Below, in pieces: positions 45,786 to 56,296 of a stretch of 64,000 bases of DNA. Under the pieces are notes generated by a model. That model saw nothing but the letters and a program-made list of their open reading frames with translations. It was not told where the DNA came from and ran no database searches. The DNA comes from Hypholoma sublateritium FD-334 SS-4 (taxonomy: Eukaryota > Basidiomycota > Agaricomycetes > Agaricales > Strophariaceae). Both the position numbers and the translations under genes were made by a program. Location of the stretch: assembly GCA_000827495.1 (NCBI GenBank), contig KN817519.1, forward strand, positions 574,462 to 638,461, in the 5' to 3' direction. Position 1 is the first letter of the stretch, and each line of letters begins with the position of its first letter.

Positions 45786-46074
45786 TTACCGGTTCTGAGG
45801 AGGAATCGAGTGCGGTTGAGAGACGCCATAGATATACAGGCAGTATATAACCATACCTTAACGAAACCGATAGCAGCCGACTTTTCACGGAAGCACTGTC
45901 TGCACAAGTCAATTCCGTACTTGCGGATGAGGCCAGCCTGGTGCGCACAGAGGCGGCTAGGAAGGGAATTAGCAAGAAACGCCTGAAGTGCAATAGCTTC
46001 ACGACTGCTCACCACTGACGGCTTCCTTTTCCGTATTTGCGGGGGCGCGAGAACCAAATGGCGTCGTGGGTCAT
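45786..46074 (-). CDS. rps29: 40S ribosomal protein uS14 (S29)
   Basis: Small-subunit ribosomal protein of 56 residues with a zinc-binding four-cysteine motif. Three exons: 46013-46074, 45857-45956 and a last coding exon of 9 nt (45786-45794) encoding only Asn-Arg-stop. Seen: [20 protein letters not shown], then [36 protein letters not shown]. The CxxC pairs are C-R-L-C and C-R-Q-C. Length and sequence match the eukaryotic family throughout. Confidence 0.97.
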
Positions 46075-46412
46075 TTTGTCGAAGGTTTCTGGATAGCGTT
46101 AACGTATTGTATTGTAAGAAGATGAGGCGTATAGACTCACTGTGCCCGAAAAACTAAATCTGCCTGTAGCCAATATCGCCTCTGAACGGTGAGCGCGCGT
46201 TGTTGTATTATGTAATCTATACAGGACTTCTTTAAGGTTCCGACTCCGCGCGGGACGAGCCGACGGCGAACAATGAGGCGAATTACAAGGCCGTCCATTT
46301 TGGGATCAAAGGGATACCCTAATGCGGCTGTCGACGCGCCTTGTGTTGGCGTTTTGTATATTTAGATGGGCCACTCGCGGCCACTCGACGCCCTCCATTC
46401 CCCACAATTCCC
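46075..46412. promoter_or_regulatory. Divergent promoter, uS14 and cytochrome P450
   Basis: 338 bp between diverging starts. A TGTATATTTAGATG segment near 46355 is the best TATA-like site, about 55 nt before the P450 start. Confidence 0.5.
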
Positions 46413-48379
46413 ATGTTTCTTCACCTCGCAAAAGTATGCGTCGTCGGGGCTATCGTCATCCTGTTGCGTTTGGGCTACTGGCTGGTCAACTTGCTTTTTA
46501 TTCAGCCTCGTACGGATCCCATGAGGCACCTTCCTGGTCCAAAAGGCTCTTTGCTGGAAAGTCACCTCGACTATGTCATGGAGTGAGTAGCATCTTTGGC
46601 CCAAACTGCTCTTGATTGACAAATTCAAAGCCCTGAAGTCAGTTCCGAAAACCACAAAGACTGGCGCGCGCGTTTCGGGCAGACATTCCGGTTACATGGC
46701 TTCGGAAGGGTATGTCTTCTGTTTTTTTTGGTATTCTCCTCTAAAGCTGGCCCAGTATGACCTTCGCCTGATGACCTTCGACCTGCGCGTTATCACACAC
46801 GTCTTGAGCACGTCGGGATACGAAAAACCCTGGCAAACGCGTGCGTTTTTGGGAAGACTTATCGGGCGCGGTATATTCTCGATGGAAGGTCCCGCCCATA
46901 CAATGCAGAGGCGAATCATCGCACCTGCCTTCACCCATGAGTCGGTCAAGAAAATGACGCCAGTGTTTTTCAAAAAGGCCGATGAACTTGCCGAGAAATG
47001 GAAGGATATCATTGCTGAAAAGGTGGAAGCGACGGCAGTGACTGAATCTCCCAGAGTGGCAAACGCAATCATCGACGTGGCCCACTGGATCTCCCGCGCG
47101 TCATTCGATGTCATCGGCCTCGCCGGCTTCAATTACGACTTCCATGCTCTCACAGACGAGTCAGAGAAGGTGTATGGCGCGTATCGTCGCATGTTCAACA
47201 TAGCCGATAAACGCCTGGGACTATGGCAGGTCCTGGAGCTATATTTTCCAATCTTGAGGAAAATATGGGTATGTGTGGACCTCACTTGTTTGGTTTTCCG
47301 TCTCACTCTCTGTCGCAGGTTGATGATGACATTAGGACTACCAATGAGTCACTGCGAATCATTAGCGAGTCTGGGAAAGCAATCGTCGCGGAGAAAAAGC
47401 TCGCGTATCAAACCGCCCAAGTCGATGGCACAGAAGGGAAGGACTTGTTATCTTTATTGAGTAAGCCTCTCCTTCCTCTCTGCTTATCGGATACTCAAAC
47501 AATCACATTTGCTCAGTCAAATCCAACCTATCTGAGACGTCCAGACGGCTCACCGACAAAGAACTCCTCGATCAATGCTCGACCTTCCTCCTTGCTGGGT
47601 CCGACAGTGTCTCCGTAGCATTGTCCTGGTGCTTCCACTTCCTCTCTTTGAACCCAGAAATCCAAAACCGCCTGCGCAAGGACATCAATGCCGTCCGGCT
47701 AGCGTTTGACGACTACCTCTCCGACTCGGCCTCCGAGGCTTCCGTCGACTCAGGGTTCCACGACTCCACCCCGAAAACGCTCTGGGACTCGATTGAAAAC
47801 CTGCGCTACCTCGACTTCGTTGTCCGCGAGACTCTGCGGTTCTGCCCTCCGGTCCATGCCACCATTCGCGTCGCGACAGAGGACGACTGCATCCCGATAA
47901 ACCACCCGATCACGACTTCAGACGGCGAGACGATGTACAAAGGTCCGAACGGCGGCGTAAAAATCCGCAAGGGCACATACATACACATACCCATCGAGGG
48001 CCTCAGCCACAGCGAAGATATCTGGGGCGAAGACGCTCTCAAGTTCAAGTGAGTCTGAATCTTGCCTTATATTTTTGATTCGAAAACTAATGCGTTTATC
48101 AGTCCTGACAGATGGGCCGATGTCAGCCAGTGGGATCCTAACAAGCCCGGCATCCTCGGCCTGATGACTTTTGGGTATGGGACTCAATCGTGCTTGGGAT
48201 ATCGATTCAGCATCGCGGAGATGAAAGTGTTCATCGCTACCTTATTGCCCCAATTCGAATTCCGGCCCGCAGAAGACGTGAAAATCGGGAAATTCAACAC
48301 AATAATCACGCGGCCGTATGTCTGTGGTAAATGGAGTGAAGGGACGCAGTTACCTATAAGCATCTGCGAGTTCGAGTGA
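46413..48379 (+). CDS. Cytochrome P450 monooxygenase
   Basis: Microsomal heme-thiolate monooxygenase; substrate unknown. The start MFLHLAKVCVVGAIVILL gives an N-terminal membrane anchor, followed by the hinge MRHLPGPKGSLL. Seen in order: GPAHTMQRRIIAPAF (C-helix region), LLAGSDSVSVALSW (I-helix oxygen-binding motif with Ser in place of the usual Thr), RETLRFCPPVH (ExxR), FNPDRWADV, and the heme loop FGYGTQSCLGYRF with the Cys ligand. About six exons with 50-60 nt introns, total near 540 residues. It stands alone without other secondary-metabolism genes, so a housekeeping or detoxifying role is as likely as a pathway role. The CYP family cannot be assigned by eye. Confidence 0.9.
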
Positions 48380-48549
48380 CGCGTCAAGCACGTTGCTTCG
48401 GTGTATTTCTAATTATTTATATCGGATTCTTACATTGTTGTATTATAGACATGTACATAAACCTTAGCTAGATTGACATAATTCACTACGAATAGGCTCA
48501 GAGAGCTTCAAAGCGATGTTTGGTTGTGCGAGCCCTAAATATCCAGCAA

Positions 48550-50659
48550 TTATACAAGGGAGGTGGACTCGAGCGATTTCGCCAGTTTTAAGAATATTTC
48601 TGACTCCGACTCTGATTCGAGTCCTATCCTCTTCGCCGGGGATGAGTTTTGCAGAGCACGGGGCGAGTCTGCAGAGTATTTGAACGTCAGAAGTGATGTA
48701 GGTAACACGAAATGAGATCTATTTGTACCCTGTGGTTTGGAAGCTGCCATGCGACTTGACTGTGGGGTGTTGGGCTTGCGCTTCGAAGTAAAAAGCGGGA
48801 TAAGTGCCCCTTCGTTGCAAGCTCCACAAACTATGCAGATTGTGAACAGGGAAATTCGCGCAGTAGGGAAAAGTTGTGACATACCACATTCATCCGTTTT
48901 TATTGAATTGGTAAATCGTCCGTAGCTAGATTTCAGATGAATTAACTATTAAACGGATGTCCCTGATCAGATGAAAGATCATACATCTTGGCGCATTTCT
49001 CGCATTCTGAAAGAAAAAGATCAGTTCAGAATACTTTCTGAAGGCTAGGAGACGAAACTTACTCCACTCGTATGGGTGAGATATCTGGTAGTCGTGTTTG
49101 ATCTGGCGGCGATTAATTGTCAGATTATGGTAGCTTGAGATTCAATAGTCCCGTAAGTGACTCACCGAGACCTCTATCTCAGGACGTTTCTTCATCACTT
49201 TCGCAGCCCTATTGAAAATAAAGACTCAGCAGGGAGCGCAAGCCAGGAGCAATTAAATGTAGCTACCAGTTTTTGAAAAGCGGGCCGTGATGGGCGTCAA
49301 TTCTCTGATCGATTATCCATGTCGCCAAATGGCACATCTCGTGCGAGAGGGTATTCGTGATTCTTTCTGTTGTTTTATATATCATCAGTATCCATTAAAT
49401 TAAATAATACAAAGGATGGTACTGTACCTTCGCAATCCAATATCTTCTCCGCCAGTTCAATTTCAGCCGTCACGACGCCTTGCGTCGAGCTATCCGGAGT
49501 CAGACAACTTTCCACAGTAGAAAAATGAATCTGAAATGCACCGATGGTATTTGGCTTTCCCGGCCGTAGTCAGTAACCTCTTATTCCAATTCAACTGGGT
49601 ATTATCCGGCAAGCCGCCTTTGAAAACGGCCTTATTGAGGTCATCGAACAACTGCTGCGCGTACTCGTGGCGCTTCAGGAGCTCAGCGGCCAACCGCGCC
49701 TTCTTCGTGTTTGGCCGGGGCGGCGCTGCATGCGGCTTGTCGCCCGCAACTTTTTTCGCTGCAGCGCCTTTTGCTGGTCCATCGGACAGGCCGGGGGTGT
49801 TTCCCAGCAACACGAGGCTGGCCAAGCTCCTGGTTTTCTTCGGAGTCGCTAGGTCCTGCCCACTTCCATTTGCACTTCCTTTTGTGACAATTCCGCTAGT
49901 TCCCTTCGGTGCAACGCGTAAGGGTGTCCTCGCACCGCGTGGTTCGTCTCTACCTCGTTATCTTAGCGAGGCTCGAAGCAAGCTGGAGGTGTTGCTTACA
50001 GGATAATAATAGACTCGTCGACAAACGGCCGACTCGGGGTTGTGGGATGCTTCGCGTCGTCGTTGAGGTCGAGCGAATTCGTCTTCGAGAGGCTCCGCTT
50101 AGGGGAAGGAATATTGTCATCGGAGCTGTCAGAAATTTCGATGATTTCGGCGTCGCATGCCTCATCTGAGCTTTGGATTATTCGCCGGTGTGCAATATGC
50201 AGACGAGTTGCGGACTTGGCGGTTTGGGGAGCGCGGTTACTGGGAGTTTTACTACTGAAGAAGTGTTTGTCATTTGTTGAATTAGACCACAGTCAAGGTG
50301 CACGCACGACTCCACTAGATGCGTAATGCCAACTCTTTCCACCTCACTTGATACCCAACCAATCATTAGCGTCACTTCTGCCGCGTAATTACAGTGCTAA
50401 CCTTTCCTCCCCGGAGGATATTTCGATGATCTCGGGTGGCGGTTTGGGCTGGAGAACATCCAAGCTGACGACCTTTGTTATTATAGGCCGCGTGAGCTGA
50501 GAAGATAGGTACACACACGAATTGACGTTCCTCTTCGCTGTCGGGGACAATTTCAGATCCGCTCGACGTGCGCGGCTGAAGCAATATCGCATGGGACTGC
50601 GGCTGGTGGCCCAGCAGTGGCTCAGTTTTCTTCGCGTAGTGTAGTCTTTCGATGGGCAT
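48550..50659 (-). CDS. GCNA/ACRC-like SprT-family metalloprotease
   Basis: Probable nuclear protease for DNA-protein crosslink repair. Starts MPIERLHYAKKTEPLLGHQP. An acidic, disordered N-terminal half carries two SUMO-interaction-like motifs, PEIIEISSGEE and EIIEISDSSDD. The SprT domain begins near RHEYAQQLFDDLNKAVFKG (about 49690) and holds the HExxH zinc site in RNTLSHEMCHLATWIIDQ, followed by HHGPLFKNWAAKVMKKRPEI. A zinc-ribbon end follows: WKCEKCAK, YGRFTNSIKTDEC, VCGACNEGALIPLF. It has a Ser/Glu-rich tail ending STSLV. SIMs plus SprT plus ribbon is the GCNA pattern. Several short exons; splice sites in the middle part are approximate. Confidence 0.85.
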
Positions 50660-51061
50660 TGTGAGGCAGACGCTGAGAGCTGAGGACCAGATCAAGTCTC
50701 GACGGCAAAGTGGGACGCTAGACGGATGTGGTATTGGGTATACGAGGTATATTGGTCGTAGATGGTCGTGAAGTAGAGAAAGAATGAGTGGCTGGATGAA
50801 AGAGAAGTGAAGTGCAATGCACACAAGGTGCACAATAAAGGAGCAGGACGCGAGCGCTGAAAGTTCAAAGCAAACATTTCACGTGACCGTTTGAACTGAA
50901 TCCGTTAATTAGACGACGCGTCCGGTGCCTGGATGTTGCGGCGCATATGAAAAAATAACCGAGATGAGATTCATGTGAGGCTTGAGCATCGCACACTGTA
51001 GAGTCAGACTGTAATTCATGCAATCAATAGTTGTAGATGATTAGATTGTTACTGCAGTATT
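50660..51061. other. Intergenic: upstream of GCNA-like gene, downstream of mdv1-like gene
   Basis: 402 bp. The part next to the GCNA-like start is pyrimidine-rich on the minus strand (50720-50860), consistent with its 5' leader. No gene seen. Confidence 0.45.
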
Positions 51062-53638
51062 CTATAACGACCATATTTTAATTTTGGCGTCGCGTCCCCC
51101 GGTCACAAGGAAGCGGTCCATATAGCGCAGTCGTTCCATAGGTTTCATGTGCCCATTAGTGAGTAATGTGGAGATCTGCGCGCTCGTCCGGTTGTACACC
51201 TGCACAAACAAGAAAGTAATGGTCAGATATTAGGTTAATCAGTAGGTAGGTTGTTAGAAGGGTGCCTGCCTTCGCTCCGTTTTCGCCAGCCGCTGCAATA
51301 ATTTTGCGCGAGTCAAATTGCAATGCCGTAACAGCATGGTCAAATTGAACAGTTTCGAATATACCGCCCGTTCGAAGATCCCACATCTACATGTCACAGC
51401 ATCAATAATATTCACAGCTCGACATACATAAACGCGCACCTTTAAAGTCTTGTCAAGACTCCCACTAGCGATGTGCAGTTCGTCGAACTGCAGACACGTC
51501 ACAGGACCGGTGTGCCCCAGAAGCGTCCGATGCGCTTGCCCAGTACGCACTGACGCAAGCACATTAGCTGAGACCCAAAAAGAATCGGAGACTGAGCTTA
51601 CTGTCCCACATCCTGACAGCTCCGTCCCCGCTGCCACTGACCAGACCATAGCCCCAAAATTGAACTCCGCCGACAAAGTCCTCGTATGTCTCCCGAGATC
51701 CGTCGGCGTACGGAGGCGTCTGCACGGAGAAGCTTCCTGGGAACGACGAGCCGGCCAGGGGGCTCATAATGTTTCCGTTAGCCGGGTGCGATATCGCCCA
51801 GAGGATGTCCATAGTCATAACGCATTGTCCCGTCGTGAGATCCCATTGACGCAGCGTCTTGTCTGAGGCTCCCGTCACCTGGGGAAATGAAATGAAAACT
51901 GAAATCACCGTATAGTCTATCATAAAAGCTCACCAAACACTCATCCTCAAAATAGAGAGCAGTGACGGCCTGGGTGTGACCTTCCAGGAGACGCGCACAC
52001 GGCCCGTCTTTCTGTGCGGGCCCCCGAGAGGACCGAATCCCGCTTGCCTCCTCAGCTTCCTCGTCCTCCTCTGGCACATCCACCAGCTCACCTTCCCCCC
52101 AGACATCATCTTCAACCCGCCTGAGATCCCATAGCCTCACGTTTCCATCCGCACCACCAGTCAGGCAAACATGGTCTTCGACCTGCAGACAGTGCACAGC
52201 GCCAAGATGGCCCCGCAGTCGCCCAATCTCTTCACCAGACAGGAGATCCCATACCCGGGGCTGGGCATCCTCTTGCGAAGCGGTGACCAACGTCCCGTAA
52301 GGTTCTGAGAAGTCTAGGGCAGTGATGGGGGTAGTATGGCTATCTAGGGTCTGCAATGAATGAGTTACGGCCTGGACTACAAAAAAAATAGCTTAATACC
52401 ATGAATGCCACACCAGGTGGAAGTTCATCATGCTCAGAAGGAAGGAAAGCGGGGCCTTTTCTAATGAGTTAAAATAGGTCTGCATGAACACCTTGACGTC
52501 CGCACCTTTCCTTCTGCGAGAACTCGGTGGCAGATGGAGATTCTGTACGATGCTGGTCGAAGCATGAGCCGACTCCTGTTCGAACTTCACTCTCTCTTTC
52601 ACACCTTGCACTGAAAGCCGTACTTCGTAAGACACTTGGAAACGAAAAAAGATGAACATACGCTCGTCGTCTAGTTCCAGCTCGTCCTCTTGCAGCTTGA
52701 GCAAATCTTGCTCGAGCTTACTTCTAATACCATCGAGAGCTTGGATTTTATGGGTAATCTCCGCTATTTCGCTGCCAATTAAGCTCTGAATCTGCTTTGA
52801 GTGTAATTCCAGGGGGAGCAACGAGAAACACGCACTCGTTTGACATGGATATTTTCCTTGTCACGCATAATCTCCTGCGTCTGCCGCGAGAGCTCCTCAA
52901 CGCCGAGTTTCTTGGCCGCACTAAGACTTTCCCGGCCCTTCTTCTTCGGATGCCGAACAACGACCACGTCGTCCTCGCTCGCGACGCTCTGCCCCTCGTG
53001 GTCCTCCTCCTCCGCGAGCAGCCCGCGCGCGCTCATGCCGAGCCGCTTCAGCCCCAGGCGCGGCGTGTCGACGCTGCGCATCTGCCGCCGCCGCGTCTTG
53101 CTCTGCTCCGCGCTCGGGATCGTCGCGTTAAACCCGCGCAGCAGGCTCACGTCCGACGCGACGCCCGCGGGCTCGGGGACGTCCGCCTCGAGCAGCTCCT
53201 CCGCGGCCTCGAAAATCTGCAGGTCGCCCGACGTCAGGCGCCGCGCGCCGAGGCCCATGCGCAGCGGCGCGCGCCCGAGCGTCGCGAAGTCGAGCTTCGC
53301 GCGCGCGAACGACGACCCGGAGAGGGCCGCGCGCGGTTTCGCGCTGACGGACGTTGCAGAGTTCATCATGCGCGGGGTCATGATCACAGGTGCGACTGCA
53401 CGGGGTGGCTCTGTAAACGTGGGCCCCGGAAGCGCGACGAGATGTGCTCACGTTCAGAGAGGATGCGGGTGGAGTCGTTCTTCTTGTGACTAAACGGGGC
53501 CATGAAGGCCTTCTGCACCAACTCGAGTTTGCTGAAGGTGCTCGATGAACTTGAGGCGCCGGTTACTATAGGATCCAAGCCTGGCGTTGGATTGTTCCGT
53601 CGATCCTTCGTGGAGTGACCACGGTGGTCTGACCCCAT
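51062..53638 (-). CDS. mdv1: Mdv1/Caf4-like WD40 adaptor of mitochondrial division
   Basis: Adaptor that links the fission dynamin Dnm1 to Fis1 on the mitochondrial outer membrane. About 700 residues. Order: N-terminal extension ([15 protein letters not shown]..., [13 protein letters not shown]), an Arg/Ala-rich middle, a coiled coil ([19 protein letters not shown], then [17 protein letters not shown]), and seven WD repeats. Repeat pieces include [66 protein letters not shown], and a last blade [12 protein letters not shown]. The domain order NTE, coiled coil, beta-propeller matches yeast Mdv1. An acidic insert ([13 protein letters not shown]) sits between two blades. Exon 2 (about 52880-53390) is markedly GC-rich. 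Other coiled-coil WD40 proteins are less likely. Confidence 0.85.
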
Positions 53639-54002
53639 GGCTTACGGGTGTTCCGAAGAACGAACCCTAGGAGATGTTGGAGGAGAGAGTGACGAAGATA
53701 GAAATTTTGCACGAAGCCGGTTTCTGACGTCTCTGAGATTGACGTTGACCAGCACCTCTCCTCCACTTTACCCCCTTTGGAATAATTTCCCACGCATGAA
53801 AGCAACTGCACTTCGGCGAGAAAATAATGGTTTCAACGATACATTATAAGTGTTACATGAAAGACATCAAGGGCATTACGCATAGGCATACATCTAGTAA
53901 AATCTATCCAATCGCCGCGTAAGATTGCGCTATGTGCAGCGAGAGACCGAAAAACAGCGACCGATCATGGAAACGCCCTCGCAAAACAAACTGTCAGATG
54001 CA
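53639..54002. other. Intergenic upstream of mdv1-like gene
   Basis: 364 bp with the mdv1 promoter side and the 3' flank of the membrane-protein gene. Nothing else seen. Confidence 0.45.
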
Positions 54003-54930
54003 TTACCGCGCCCAGCGCAAGTCGACTATCATCCCGAGGCCATATGGCCGCAAGTCGTATTCTGTGCGGATTAGAGGATCCTGGACATGTGCGGGTGCTG
54101 GCGGCGGAGTTACCCTCTTGACTTCCTGCACCGGTGGTTCAGTGGCCACTATAGGTGGCGATGGTGGTGGTGGCGTCGACACAGAAAATGACGGGGCCAT
54201 TGCCTTGTCCGTAAGCAGCTTGAGACGAGCCCAAAAGCTCAACGCGGGCGCGGGCGCCTCCACAGAGGCCTGAGGCAGTGCCGTGGCCGCGGCTTCGGGT
54301 TCGTAATCCTCGAATTTGGTGAGGAAGAACGTGTCCCGCTCCTCGCGCTTGCGAGCCTCGTGCTCCTTTTGCAGGCGGGCGTCCTCGATGCGGGCATCGC
54401 GCTCGAGGTCCTTCACGAGGCGGCGCACGGTGTTGTGCTCCCACTGCGAGATGTTGTACGGCTCAAAGAGGCCGCCGGCGCCGAGATCGCACCAGCAGCG
54501 GTCGACTGCGCGGATGGCGGGCGGCAGCGGCCTGGAGTAGTTGGCCATGAGGGTGGCATTGAGGGCGGCAGCAAAGGTGGTGATGTTCTCGGCCCAGGGC
54601 GTGGAGAGCGGTGTGTCGACGGGGAACGGCTGCCAATAGCATGTTGAGATAAAGAGCGTCGTCAGAAGGATGATGCAGTAGAAGCTATGACACCAGTTAG
54701 CAGGGCACGGCAAAAGAGCGCTGGACGTACCATGGCTTGGCGTGTATTGTGATTGAGACGAGAAAGAGGAGGAGAAAGTAGGGGGGCGCGGTGGGGAGGG
54801 GGAGGAGGAGGAGCGGGAGGTACCAGCGGGTGCACCTGGGGGACAATGAGCGGGGGCAGGGAGATATTCAAGGGACTTACCACATCCTGAGCGAGCGCTT
54901 GCAAGGCCGCTTGGGCAACTGCCCAAGCAT
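54003..54930 (-). CDS. Unrecognised membrane protein with two N-terminal helices
   Basis: Three exons ending at 54003. Start ATG 54928-54930 was chosen because only this frame joins the hydrophobic exon: M-L-G-Q-L-P-K-R, then TRWYLPLLLLPLPTAPPYFL and LLFLVSITIHAKP, then FYCIILLTTLFIST. Two membrane segments follow a basic N-terminus. A lumenal-looking part with N-glycosylation sites (NITTF, NATLM, NYS, NISQW) and CWC comes next, then a charged coiled segment (RLQKEHEARKREERDTFFL) and a Pro-rich tail ending VDLRWAR. The ATG at 54949 gives a different frame and a Pro-rich product; I judge it less likely. Function unknown. Confidence 0.65.
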
Positions 54931-55069
54931 CCTCAAGCCCGGCCGGCATCACCGGCCTCCGGCCTCGCGCCGCGCGGCGACTTCCTTAAAAGTGTCCTGA
55001 ACTTTCTGGACGGTTCTACCAACCACATCTTTTAAACCCACCTCCCACCTCTCCTTCTACGCATTCAAC
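54931..55069. promoter_or_regulatory. Divergent promoter, membrane protein and sba1
   Basis: 139 bp between diverging starts. A CTTTTAAA segment near 55027 is the only TATA-like site, oriented toward sba1. The interval is GC-rich near 54960. Confidence 0.45.
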
Positions 55070-55984
55070 ATGGTTCAACACCCCGAAGTTCTCTGGGCCC
55101 AGCGCAGCTCTGGCTCAGACGAGGAGAAGGTAGATCGTATTTGTGTCTTGATCATCTAAATCTTAGTTGACGCGTCGTTGCCTTTTCCGCGTCTCAGAAC
55201 ATCGTCTACATCACCGTAAACCTTCCTGATATCAAGGAGTCGTCGCTAGAGTACAACCTCACCCCCGAATCGATCTCCTTCAAAGCAAAAGCCGGATCGT
55301 ACGCAACTATTTTCGCGGATCCGATGTGATACTCACTATGATCTCATCACAGTGAAGAAAAGGAATATGCTTTTGTTCTCGACCTCTTCGCCGAGGTCGT
55401 TCCTGAGGTATGTTACACTCCATCACATCAATTAAGTATCCCATCGTAATATTTTCCATCAGAAATCGGGCCAAAAACTAAACTCGCGCTCCTTCAACCT
55501 CGTCATCCGCAAGAAGGAGCAAAAAGCCGAGTACTGGCCACGCCTCACCAAAGAGAAGGTGAAGAACGCCTTCCTCAAGACAGACTTCAGCAAATGGGTC
55601 GACGAGGACGAGCAGGACGAGGTCCCCGCCGATATCCCTGATGATATGGATATGGGCGGCATGGGTGGTATGGGAGGCATGCCCGGCATGGGCGGAATGG
55701 GTGGTATGGGTGGCATGCCCGGCATGGGAGACATGGGAGGCATGGGTGGTGCTGGAGGCATGGACTTTGAAAAGGTACCATATATTCACATCTAAAGTCT
55801 AGATCAAATCTAACTCTAACTCCCGCAATAGATGATGGCGCAGATGGGCGGTATGGGAGGAGGAGGCATGCCCAACTTCGACGCTGGCCCATCAGGATCA
55901 GCCGCAGCCGACGACGACGACGACGACGATGAGTCTGACGATGACGGCCCCCCTCCTCTCGAGAATGCCGAGCCCACCAAATAG
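55070..55984 (+). CDS. sba1: Hsp90 co-chaperone p23/Sba1
   Basis: Binds the ATP-bound Hsp90 dimer and slows its ATPase. Starts MVQHPEVLWAQRSSGSDEEK. The CS domain reads NIVYITVNLPDIKESSLEY, LTPESISFKAKAGS, EYAFVLDLFAEVVPE, FNLVIRKKEQKAEYWPRL, then KWVDEDEQDE, the p23 signature. The tail contains Gly-Met repeats and a poly-Asp acidic end (ADDDDDDDESDDD). Five exons with small introns. About 225 residues. Confidence 0.95.
55650..55765 (+). repeat. Gly-Met repeat in the Sba1 tail
   Basis: An imperfect tandem repeat encodes units of M-G-G-M and two copies of GMGGMPGM. Such GGM-rich tails occur in fungal p23 proteins. The DNA repeat makes length variation between strains likely. Confidence 0.85.
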
Positions 55985-56296
55985 ATATAATATCACAATA
56001 CATACGAGACAGTGGCGCTGTGCCCTTCTCTTTGATGAACTAAAACCATCCAATTACACCAGCGCTAATTTTGCTCGCCTTTGGTCTTATATATTTCTTA
56101 CACGACAATTGATGCATGCAGCGCGTAAATTAACTGATCTCTTGGATCATTGAGAATAACCAAATTGACTAAAATACAATATGCATCTGCGCAGAAATCG
56201 ATCTCTGGGACCGTCATGATGAAAGCCCAACCCAAGCCACCAAAAATACAACATGCACTCCAGGAACTAACAACCCACAGAACGTGCGTTGACGAA
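55985..56296. other. Intergenic between convergent sba1 and secreted-protein gene
   Basis: 312 bp of AT-rich 3' flank. Nothing coding seen. Confidence 0.5.

Noticed and set aside
46413..48379. P450 as part of a secondary-metabolite cluster
   Set aside because: Neighbours are uS14, a SprT protease and other housekeeping genes. No backbone synthase, transporter or pathway regulator is present.
54662..54952. Pro-rich reading of the 54-kb gene from ATG 54949
   Set aside because: That frame does not join the hydrophobic exon at the splice site. The ATG at 54930 gives a continuous frame with two membrane helices.
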